In this document: positions 7,011 to 14,504 of the stretch, one piece after another
Numbering within the stretch: position 1 is the first letter of the stretch
Layout of the letters: each line of letters starts with the position of its first letter
Assembly: GCA_964555295.1 (NCBI GenBank)
Contig: CAZKRL010000045.1
Span: 1-19,515 of the forward strand
Length of the DNA stretch: 19,515 bases
Reading direction: 5' to 3'
Origin: CAZKRL01 sp964555295
Lineage (GTDB): Bacteria > Bacteroidota > Bacteroidia > Flavobacteriales_D > Sanyastnellaceae
Program-made: the position numbers and the translations under genes
Notes under the pieces: generated by a model
Told to the model about the DNA's origin: nothing
What the model saw: the letters and a program-made list of their open reading frames with translations, nothing else
Databases searched by the model: none

Positions 7011-8927
7011 TTAGTTACGAACCAGTTCAAGCTGTCGATCGGGCCATTGACGCGGCCCCAGGATTTCTTCGAGATCATCTTTGAAAATAACCTCCTTCTC
7101 AAGCAATTTGGCTGCAAGTGCATCCAGCTTATCGCGATATTGCTTGAGCAGGTCTATGGCCTTCAGGTAGGAAGATTCAATGATTTTTTGAACTTCCTCA
7201 TCGATAAGTCGGGCGGTTTCTTCGCTGTAGGGTTTCGTGAACTGCGATTCACCGCTACTATCGTAATAGCTGCGATTTCCGATGCGCTTATTCAAGCCAT
7301 AAATTGAAACCATAGCGTACGCTTGCTTGGTCACCTTCTCCAGATCACTTAATGCACCCGTCGAAATTTTTCCGAATGCTACCTCTTCAGCTGCGCGGCC
7401 ACCCAATGCGGCGCACATTTCATCGGAGAATTGTTCAGTCGTTGTGAGTTGTCGCTCTTCCGGCAGATACCATGCAGCTCCGAGGGATCTTCCTCTTGGC
7501 ACAATGGTTACTTTAACGAGTGGACTAGCATATTCCAAAAGCCAGCTGATAATCGCATGTCCGCTCTCGTGATAAGCGATGGTTGCCTTTTCTTCTTTGG
7601 TAATGATTTTATTTTTCTTTTCAAGACCGCCGATGATTCGGTCTACAGCATCGAGGAAGTCTTGACGGCCCACGCTGGAATGTCCCTTCCTTGCTGCGAT
7701 CAAGGCCGCCTCATTACAAATATTAGCGATATCGGCGCCGCTGAATCCTGGAGTTTGTCGAGCGAGAAAATCCACGTCCAAAGAATTGTCGGTCTTAACA
7801 TTTTTCAGATGCACATGAAATATTTGTACCCGCTCTTTCACATCGGGCATATCTACATATATCTGGCGATCGAATCGACCTGCGCGCAAAAGAGCCTTAT
7901 CGAGTATGTCAGCGCGATTGGTGGCTGCTAAAATGATGACGCCGCTGTTGGTGCCGAATCCATCCATTTCGGTAAGCAATTGGTTCAGCGTGTTTTCACG
8001 TTCGTCATTGCTGCCGAAATTGATACTCTTGCTACGTGCCCGGCCAATAGCATCAATCTCATCAATGAAGATGATTGCCGGAGCTTTGTCTTTGGCCTGG
8101 CGAAATAAATCTCTGACGCGACTAGCGCCTACACCCACAAACATCTCCACAAAATCAGAACCACTGAGAGAGAAGAAAGGAACTTGCGCTTCCCCTGCCA
8201 CAGCCTTTGCAAGTAAGGTTTTTCCTGTGCCCGGCGGGCCCACAAGCAGCGCTCCTTTTGGGATTTTGGCACCGAGCTCGGTATATTTTTTCGGGTTCTT
8301 CAGAAAGTCTACAATTTCTTGAACTTCTTGTTTGGCGCCTTCGAGGCCTGCGACATCATTGAAGTTTACCGCGGTGCCTTTACCTTTTTCAAAGAGCTGT
8401 GCCCTGGATTTTCCAATGCTGAAAATTTGACCGCCGCCTCCGCCACCTCCCATTCTGCGCATCATGAAAGACCAAGCACCAATGAGAATTGCAATCCCAA
8501 TAAGCCAGATAAAAATATTTTGAGCAAACTCATTCACCGGCTTAAATTCTACGGAGAAATTGTATTGATTGCCCATTTCTTCAATCTCATCAATTTTCTT
8601 TTCACTTGGCGGAACATTGAACCAGAAATCGCTGCTGCGTGTAAATCCGCGCATAGCAGGACGATTGGGTAGTTGTGAGCTCAGAGCAGATTTTCCGGCG
8701 GAATCGAGATAAACTTTTGCCACTACTCCATTGTATTCAAGATGCTCAACGTAACCTTGAACAGCATAATTGCGGAACTGACGGTAATCGATTTGGGAAC
8801 CATCGCTGCCACCATTGAAAATCATGGTAAGCACTAACACGATGCCGATGACGGCGAAGAACCAGTAGAAATTTCCCTGGCCTTGTGAGTTTCCTTTGTT
8901 CTTGTTATTGGGTGTGTTTTCAGACAT
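7011..8927 (-). CDS. ftsH: ATP-dependent zinc metalloprotease FtsH
   Basis: This 638-residue inner-membrane AAA+ protease degrades misassembled membrane proteins and selected regulators as a hexamer. Two membrane helices (about 20-37 and 136-155) flank a periplasmic domain. A glycine run follows the second helix (160-166). The AAA+ module shows Walker A GPPGTGKT (230-237), Walker B IIFIDE (285-290) and the second region of homology with R348 and R351 in LLRAGRFDR. The peptidase site is HESGH (453-457), with the third zinc ligand expected at D528 in GALSDLEKVT. Length is standard. ATG 8927 lies 8 bases after the rsfS stop, so the two genes form an operon, a pairing that is, from memory, common in Bacteroidota. 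There is no Shine-Dalgarno sequence. Confidence 0.98.
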   Translation of the reverse strand: MSENTPNNKNKGNSQGQGNFYWFFAVIGIVLVLTMIFNGGSDGSQIDYRQFRNYAVQGYVEHLEYNGVVAKVYLDSAGKSALSSQLPNRPAMRGFTRSSDFWFNVPPSEKKIDEIEEMGNQYNFSVEFKPVNEFAQNIFIWLIGIAILIGAWSFMMRRMGGGGGGGQIFSIGKSRAQLFEKGKGTAVNFNDVAGLEGAKQEVQEIVDFLKNPKKYTELGAKIPKGALLVGPPGTGKTLLAKAVAGEAQVPFFSLSGSDFVEMFVGVGASRVRDLFRQAKDKAPAIIFIDEIDAIGRARSKSINFGSNDERENTLNQLLTEMDGFGTNSGVIILAATNRADILDKALLRAGRFDRQIYVDMPDVKERVQIFHVHLKNVKTDNSLDVDFLARQTPGFSGADIANICNEAALIAARKGHSSVGRQDFLDAVDRIIGGLEKKNKIITKEEKATIAYHESGHAIISWLLEYASPLVKVTIVPRGRSLGAAWYLPEERQLTTTEQFSDEMCAALGGRAAEEVAFGKISTGALSDLEKVTKQAYAMVSIYGLNKRIGNRSYYDSSGESQFTKPYSEETARLIDEEVQKIIESSYLKAIDLLKQYRDKLDALAAKLLEKEVIFKDDLEEILGPRQWPDRQLELVRN

Positions 8928-8935
8928 AATTCAGA

Positions 8936-9313
8936 TCAAATATCCGCGATTCTTTTTGTTTTGGCATCGCTCCAAAGCTCTTCCAAAGCAAATAAGTGAC
9001 GGGTTGGTTCATCAAAAATGTGAACTACTACGTCGGTAAAATCAATGAGCACCCACTGAGAGTTACGAAGCCCTTCAATGTGAGAGGGTTTCATCTTACA
9101 TTTTTGAAGCACTATTCGCTCTATAGATTCAGCAATGGCAGATACGTGGGTATTACTTGTGCCATGGGCGATTATAAAGTAATCGGCAAAAACGTTTTGA
9201 AGTTTTCGCATATCGATTTCCACAGCTTCCTTAGCCTTCAACTCCAAAAGACCTTCAGTAATGGCTTCAAGAATCTTCTTGCTGGAAACAGATGAGGTTT
9301 TCTTAACTGGCAT
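8936..9313 (-). CDS. rsfS: Ribosomal silencing factor RsfS
   Basis: This 125-residue protein of the RsfS/Iojap/DUF143 family binds ribosomal protein uL14 and blocks joining of 30S and 50S subunits under starvation. Recognisable features are EAVEIDMRKLQNVFADYFII, the SNTHVSAIAESI stretch, EGLRNSQWVLIDFTDVVVHIF and the terminal RHLFALEELWSDA. All are typical, and the length is normal. ATG 9313 is chosen over the upstream in-frame ATG at 9361. Homologs start near here, and a perfect TAAATTTG element at 9330-9323 would lie inside the longer version. It is followed by ftsH after 8 bases. Confidence 0.95.
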   Translation of the reverse strand: MPVKKTSSVSSKKILEAITEGLLELKAKEAVEIDMRKLQNVFADYFIIAHGTSNTHVSAIAESIERIVLQKCKMKPSHIEGLRNSQWVLIDFTDVVVHIFDEPTRHLFALEELWSDAKTKRIADI

Positions 9314-9322
9314 TTGTGGCCG

Positions 9323-9330
9323 CAAATTTA
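9323..9330 (-). promoter_or_regulatory. Putative rsfS-ftsH promoter -7 element
   Basis: The minus strand reads TAAATTTG, a perfect match to TAnnTTTG, 9 bases before the rsfS ATG. No clear TTG is found at the expected upstream spacing. The TAA of this element is also the stop of the unexplained open frame at 9328-9540. Confidence 0.4.
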
Positions 9331-9493
9331 GGGATATAAGTAGGCTTGCATCTGAAAACATAAAGGAATGAATGCCTGTTTAAGTTTTGTTGGCACATCC
9401 ATAGCGCGTTCATTTTTTACGGAATGGAATTCAATGTGAACGCTTGAGTGGAGAACGGGATGCAGTGGGCGTATGTCATAAAAGAAATATGTA
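9328..9493 (-). other. Open frame continuing past the lipoprotein stop; possible frameshifted tail or gene remnant
   Basis: After the lipoprotein TGA at 9494-9496, a different minus-strand frame stays open from within the lipoprotein's 3' end (about 9540) to TAA at 9328-9330. It gives about 70 residues with a protein-like look, for example NDTYFFYDIRPLHP and VKNERAMDVPTKLKQ. It has no plausible start of its own apart from an ATG 25 codons from its end. It could be the true C-terminus after a one-base error or natural frameshift, the remains of a lost gene, or chance. I do not recognise a family. Otherwise this 180-bp gap holds only the rsfS promoter element. Confidence 0.25.
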
Positions 9494-10672
9494 TCATTGC
9501 CAGAATCTATCTGATAAAGGAATGCCTTTTGAGTATTGAATCTGCATTGGATCGTATCTATTGGCGGCCATAATAAACCATGCCATGGCGGCGGTTGACG
9601 GATTGCTATCTGCGCCCAGCCAAAGCGGTTCACCTCCGTAGCCTGTTCCCGGGTTTGCTGAATAGGGTATTCCCAAAGAACCTTTGATGCCGGGAATAGT
9701 CGTTTGAGATTTGGCGATTTCCCGAAGAATCATTTGAGCTGATTGCAATTCATTTGCTTTGGACAGTGCAACTGACATTTGAGCAGATCCTTCGAGCCAT
9801 ACCGCGTCGCGATCTTCATCAAAACAATACCCGGTTACACTATCTTCTGCCATCGTTGACCACTGTGTAGTTTCGAATCGCCCTGCGCTTAATAGTATGT
9901 TGTAGGGCATGTCTTCGAAGGCACAATATCCCCACGTGAAATTATCCAGTGCAAGTTCGTAGTCACTGCCGGGCCACGAGGTGAGCACTTGTTGCGCGGA
10001 GTCCCAACGATTCAGAGCCAAGAAATGCAACAGATCTTTATGAAAAGTGCCATATCCCTTAACCGCATTAAATGCGTCTAGCATGCCTTCGGTTACTTTA
10101 CCGATACGATTCCCTTGAGCATCTTCTCCGCCCCATAAGCCCCCATCGACATCTTGTTGCTGTCGAATCCATTGATCCAACGAATATTGTAATGATTGGA
10201 AGGAGTTATCTCCTGAAATACTCTGATAATTATTGAGAGCGATAAGCAGCCATGCATTGTCGCCAAGCCATCGGTTACCATAGGGTTGGCCAATGGAGTT
10301 TCTGAATTGAAAGAATCCCCCTGAGCCTTGCATTAATTCTGATAATAGGCGTTGATTGAAATAATTGAGAATGGTCTTGGCCTCATTTGTTTTGCCCTTA
10401 ATGGTGAAAGCGATAGCCGCAAGAGCGTTGTCATATAGTGAGATGGCATTACTGCCATAATGTGTTTCAAGCAAACCCAATGAGTTTTGCATCTTCAACA
10501 TTGAGTTACACATGGAGTCGGAGAGAGCGATAAGTGATCTGTCCCAATTTATTTCGTGTGATTCTTCAATTGACGATAACGTATTATCCTCTATTTGTTT
10601 TTGGCATGCTATCAGAGAAACTGATGCGATAATGGTTATGAAGTGCCGTGTGAAGATGGCAGGGAAATTCAT
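9494..10672 (-). CDS. Lipoprotein, possibly with an alpha/alpha-toroid (six-hairpin) domain
   Basis: This 392-residue protein begins with a lipoprotein signal peptide. A hydrophobic segment at about 11-22 is followed by the lipobox SLIAC, with acylated C23. I do not recognise a specific family. The body is helical, with regularly spaced aromatic and small-residue motifs such as NRWLGDNAWLLIALNNYQ, QQDVDGGLWGG, LDNFTWGYCAF and STAAMAWFIMAANRYDP. This resembles the alpha/alpha-barrel fold of six-hairpin glycosidases and related proteins, so a sugar-processing or sugar-binding role is possible but unproven. No catalytic residues can be assigned. It is divergent from the sensor-phosphatase gene (130-bp gap) and is followed after 180 bp by rsfS. 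The C-terminal end is uncertain because another frame stays open beyond the stop. Confidence 0.8.
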   Translation of the reverse strand: MNFPAIFTRHFITIIASVSLIACQKQIEDNTLSSIEESHEINWDRSLIALSDSMCNSMLKMQNSLGLLETHYGSNAISLYDNALAAIAFTIKGKTNEAKTILNYFNQRLLSELMQGSGGFFQFRNSIGQPYGNRWLGDNAWLLIALNNYQSISGDNSFQSLQYSLDQWIRQQQDVDGGLWGGEDAQGNRIGKVTEGMLDAFNAVKGYGTFHKDLLHFLALNRWDSAQQVLTSWPGSDYELALDNFTWGYCAFEDMPYNILLSAGRFETTQWSTMAEDSVTGYCFDEDRDAVWLEGSAQMSVALSKANELQSAQMILREIAKSQTTIPGIKGSLGIPYSANPGTGYGGEPLWLGADSNPSTAAMAWFIMAANRYDPMQIQYSKGIPLSDRFWQ

Positions 10673-10790
10673 CTACGCAAGGTACATTGCGTATAGCTTC
10701 ATTTGAAGAAGTTTATCTAATGAAACTAAGCGTTCGTCTAACTCGAGATCGACGGCTCTCAATGGCTGTGATAGGGTATAGAAATTTCAG

Positions 10791-10798
10791 TAATTTCG
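10791..10798 (+). promoter_or_regulatory. Putative -7 element of the sensor-phosphatase gene
   Basis: TAATTTCG is a 7-of-8 match to TAnnTTTG and lies 4 bases before the ATG at 10803. The same T-to-C change is seen in the HU promoter. No good TTG is found at the usual spacing. The rest of the 130-bp divergent gap (10673-10802) shows no other clear signal. Confidence 0.3.
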
Positions 10799-10802
10799 CC
10801 CT

Positions 10803-13800
10803 ATGCGTTTCTTTCTTTTGGTGGGTGCCTTAGTTGTGTTGTTCTCATGCAAGGAGAAAAGGGAAGAACCATTTCGCGGGCATCAACTCAAGATCACAGA
10901 AAGTAAACCGATTATTTTGCGCAAAGGAGATGTAGATCCACCGAAAGAATTTCCAATTTCTCAATCCCAAACCACGCCGTTGTCGCTTGATGCCCCGAAA
11001 TCGGTCCCGTCGATGAACCATGTCAATTCAGCGGGCATGCCAATTACTTCGGTTCTGCGTGAGCAAAAAGAACTCACTCCCGGCGCCGGTAAATGCGCTT
11101 TGCCAAAGGTTGCTTCTCCGAAAATAACTCAAGTTATCGCAGGAGAGCCTCAAATTATTGAGGCCAAAGAAATGGCCAGAAAGGAAAGAAACCCTTTGAG
11201 TATTTCATACTTCGGAAAATTAGAGGGTTTGTCGCATGATGTTATTAATTGTGTAATGGAGGACAGACTCGGGAATTTATGGTTGGGCACTCAGACCAAT
11301 GGCATATCCCGCTTTGATGGAAAGAATTTTACTAACTATTCAAGAGCGAATGGAATTATCGATAATGATGTATTGTGCATGATTGAGGATCTCAATGGAA
11401 ACATTTGGTTTGGAACATCTGCAGGAGCTTCACGATTTGATGGCCAAAAGTTCACGAACTATTTGTGGGATGATGTCCAAGCTAACTCCATCAATTGTTT
11501 GGCATCAGATAAGTCGGGGAATATTTGGCTGGGAAGCTCTGCCGGGGTCATTCGTTACGACGGAGAAAACTTTCATCAGTATAGTACACAAGAGGGTTTA
11601 TCAGGAAACAGTGTGTATAGCATATACGTTGATGCTTCCGGGCGCATCTGGTTTGGCACAATGGATGGGGGGGTTACCCGTTATGACGGAACGTCCTTTA
11701 TCCACTTCACGCAAGAGTGTGGTTTGATCAGCGATAGAGTGTTATCCATTCATGGTGACAAAGACGGCAGTCTATGGTTTGGTACGGCCGGGGCAGGCGC
11801 TGTGAAATTCGATGGTCAGCAATTTTACGTTTACACAACTGATGAAGGGCTGATTGATAATACCATCGGTTGGATTGAGACAGATCATTCGGGAAGTATT
11901 TGGTTCGGGACGCCGAAGGGAGCATGTTCATTCTCTAATAATCAGTTTTCTCATTTCGATGAGCAATGGGGAATGAGCAGCCAGTTTGTATACGGAATAT
12001 TGGCGGATAGGAGTAATAACATCTGGGTGGCCACGGCGGGTGGTGGACTATGTCGAATCAGCGGGATGCAATTCCGTCATTACGATAAAGCAGACGGCTT
12101 ATGTAACGCATCAATTCAGAGTATTCAAATCAACGCTGATTCAACTATGTGGTTGGGCAGTGAAGACGGATTGATCTTGTTCAATGATCGGTCATTTCTG
12201 AATTATTCGAGCATGGCTAATTCCTCCTTTCGAATGATGATACATGATTTGTTCAGGGATGATAAGGGTTTTTATTGGATTGCCGTTGATAAAGCAAATA
12301 TTATCCAATTGACGGATATGGGTTTCAGAAAAACCATGGTCAGTGATCAATTGGCCAGTCTGAACATATCATGCGTAGGTGCCGATGAAAAAACCAATGT
12401 GTGGTTAGGTACATTTGATGACGGAGTCATTAAGTTTGATGGTGAGCATTACCAGCAATTCAAAACGGAAAATGGATTGAGTCACAACAGGGTAAAATGC
12501 AGTTTAGAGGATAGCAAAGGCAATATATGGTTCGGAACAGAAGGTGGTGGAGTAACGATGTACGATGGAAATGATTTTTTTCAATTCACTGAGAAGGAAG
12601 GGGTGAGTGATTTTGTCTATTGTATGTTGGAGGATAGTGAGAAGAATATATGGATGGGAACACGTGGCAACGGGCTGCTGCGATACGATGGTAAATCCTT
12701 TACCCATTTTACAACCCTTGAAGGATTGAGCAATGATAATGTGTTTTCGCTGCAGGAAGAGATTACCTCTAATGGTTCGAATTTATGGATTGGTACCCGA
12801 CAAGGGCTCTCGAAAATGTCTCTCCGCAAAATCAATGAATTGATTCAAGGTGGAGGCAAGCTTTCAGAAGATGAGGTTATAATTGAATCTTTTGATCCTC
12901 GAGATGGCTTTATCGGCGTGGGATGCAATCTCGGCGCAATGAAGCAGGCCAACGATGGTGCTATATGGATTGGCGCCAACAATCTTTTGACGAAAGTTCA
13001 ACCGCATTACTTTACCACAGATACTTCGCCGCCGCTGATGGTCATGTCAGGGTTAGAGCTTTTCAGTGAAAAGATATCGTGGTCCTTGGCTTACGCTCAC
13101 CCTGATACGTCTTTTAACCTAGCGAATGGAGTAATTGTCGATGACTTTCAGATGGATAGCATCTCACGCTGGTACAATTTACCTCAGGGCCTTACTCTTG
13201 CCTATGATAATAATGACCTGACATTCCAATACGTAGGGGTAACGATGCATCAACCCTGGAAGGTCAAATATCGCTACAAGTTAGAGGGATTTGATGAGGA
13301 TTGGAGTTCACTTACAAGTTCCAATTCTGCTCAGTATGGTAACCTACCCGCCGGAGTTTACACTTTTAAAGTGAAGGCAATGGGAAGCGGAGGTGTTTGG
13401 AGTGCGCCCTATGAATATTCATTCACGGTTCTTCCTCCCTGGTGGAGAAATTGGTGGTCTTACGGTTTGTATGTGATGATGGGTCTGCTTTCAATTGTTA
13501 TGATTTTCCGCTGGCGAATCAGATCCTTGAGAGTGCAGCAAAAACGCCTTGAAACGAAAATTGAACAGGCAACGCAGGTAATACTTGATCAGAAGAACGA
13601 GGTAGAGCGTCAAAAAGATTTTGCCGAAGCACAGCGCATGGAGGCTGAGGAACAACGCAGAATTGCTCAAGAACAAAAGCTGCTCGTAGAAGACCAAAAC
13701 AAGGAAATCCTGGATAGTATCGAATATGCAAAGAGAATTCAAACGGCAATTCTACCTCCCTCAAAAACGGTTTCGGAATTATTGAGAGATTCTTTTGTGC

Positions 13801-14453
13801 TGTACTTGCCGAAGGATATTGTTGCCGGTGATTTTTATTGGATGGATGCATTGGGTGAGGATATCTATTTCGCGGCGTGCGATTGCACCGGCCATGGTGT
13901 TCCCGGGGCTATGGTGAGCGTTGTATGTAATTATGTATTGAATGCCAGTGTTAACGAATTCTCACTTCGCTCGCCCGGGGCCATTTTCGACAAATCAAGG
14001 GAATTACTGGTAGAAAATTTTGCCAAGAGTGATGAGGATGTAAAAGATGGGATGGATGCATCCATGTGCGCATTGAATTTTAAAAACATGAAACTTCAAT
14101 GGTCGGGTGCTAACAATCCGCTATGGATTTATCGCGCGGCTACGAAGTCGATAGAAGAAATCAAACCCGACAAACAGCCAATCGGCAAAGGGTATGAACT
14201 CAAGCCATTTACTACGCATCAAATTGATCTTTATACCGGAGACATCATTTATGTTTTCACGGATGGTTATGCTGATCAATTTGGAGGAGACCGAAATAAA
14301 AAACTGACTCGCTCAAAGTTTCGAGAACTCCTGTTAGGTATTGCACAATTAACAATGAACGAGCAGTATCATGAACTTCTTGCTTTTCACAAGCAATATC
14401 GCGGTGCCCAAGAACAGGTAGATGATATCTGTATCATTGGTGTGAGAGTGTAA
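10803..14453 (+). CDS. Reg_prop/Y_Y_Y sensor fused to a SpoIIE-type PP2C serine phosphatase
   Basis: This 1216-residue protein starts with a lipoprotein-like signal peptide (lipobox VLFSC, C16), followed by a polar, proline-rich linker to about residue 135. Next come about 14 Reg_prop blades (about 137-760) with the repeating pattern EDxxGNIWFGT...G..RYDGxxFxxF, enough for two seven-bladed propellers. A Y_Y_Y domain (about 800-876), one membrane helix (about 885-905) and a glutamate/arginine-rich coiled coil (about 907-975) follow. The end is a SpoIIE/PP2C phosphatase (about 985-1216) with metal-binding signatures GDFYWMD (D1010), DCTGHG (D1027), DGMD (1082-1085), FTDG (D1154) and DDIC (D1207, D1208). 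The propellers probably sense a periplasmic ligand and control dephosphorylation of a cytoplasmic protein. In Bacteroidota the same sensor usually drives a histidine kinase. No anti-sigma or STAS partner lies nearby. Confidence 0.93.
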   Translation: MRFFLLVGALVVLFSCKEKREEPFRGHQLKITESKPIILRKGDVDPPKEFPISQSQTTPLSLDAPKSVPSMNHVNSAGMPITSVLREQKELTPGAGKCALPKVASPKITQVIAGEPQIIEAKEMARKERNPLSISYFGKLEGLSHDVINCVMEDRLGNLWLGTQTNGISRFDGKNFTNYSRANGIIDNDVLCMIEDLNGNIWFGTSAGASRFDGQKFTNYLWDDVQANSINCLASDKSGNIWLGSSAGVIRYDGENFHQYSTQEGLSGNSVYSIYVDASGRIWFGTMDGGVTRYDGTSFIHFTQECGLISDRVLSIHGDKDGSLWFGTAGAGAVKFDGQQFYVYTTDEGLIDNTIGWIETDHSGSIWFGTPKGACSFSNNQFSHFDEQWGMSSQFVYGILADRSNNIWVATAGGGLCRISGMQFRHYDKADGLCNASIQSIQINADSTMWLGSEDGLILFNDRSFLNYSSMANSSFRMMIHDLFRDDKGFYWIAVDKANIIQLTDMGFRKTMVSDQLASLNISCVGADEKTNVWLGTFDDGVIKFDGEHYQQFKTENGLSHNRVKCSLEDSKGNIWFGTEGGGVTMYDGNDFFQFTEKEGVSDFVYCMLEDSEKNIWMGTRGNGLLRYDGKSFTHFTTLEGLSNDNVFSLQEEITSNGSNLWIGTRQGLSKMSLRKINELIQGGGKLSEDEVIIESFDPRDGFIGVGCNLGAMKQANDGAIWIGANNLLTKVQPHYFTTDTSPPLMVMSGLELFSEKISWSLAYAHPDTSFNLANGVIVDDFQMDSISRWYNLPQGLTLAYDNNDLTFQYVGVTMHQPWKVKYRYKLEGFDEDWSSLTSSNSAQYGNLPAGVYTFKVKAMGSGGVWSAPYEYSFTVLPPWWRNWWSYGLYVMMGLLSIVMIFRWRIRSLRVQQKRLETKIEQATQVILDQKNEVERQKDFAEAQRMEAEEQRRIAQEQKLLVEDQNKEILDSIEYAKRIQTAILPPSKTVSELLRDSFVLYLPKDIVAGDFYWMDALGEDIYFAACDCTGHGVPGAMVSVVCNYVLNASVNEFSLRSPGAIFDKSRELLVENFAKSDEDVKDGMDASMCALNFKNMKLQWSGANNPLWIYRAATKSIEEIKPDKQPIGKGYELKPFTTHQIDLYTGDIIYVFTDGYADQFGGDRNKKLTRSKFRELLLGIAQLTMNEQYHELLAFHKQYRGAQEQVDDICIIGVRV

Positions 14454-14468
14454 TGCGGATAATATATT

Positions 14469-14502
14469 CGATTCTCAAGAACCGAACCGTTCATCAATGA
14501 AC
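14469..14502. repeat. Two small hairpins between convergent genes
   Basis: The 51-bp gap between the convergent sensor-phosphatase and gap genes holds two short inverted repeats. CGATTCT/AGAACCG spans 14469-14484 with one mismatch, and GTTCA/TGAAC spans 14489-14502 perfectly. In both, the central unpaired bases read TCAA. They could form a weak bidirectional terminator, but neither has a T-run. Confidence 0.35.
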
Positions 14503-14504
14503 TG

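Noticed and set aside
9314..9361. Upstream ATG for RsfS
   Set aside because: It would add 16 residues not seen in the family and would include the TAAATTTG promoter element.
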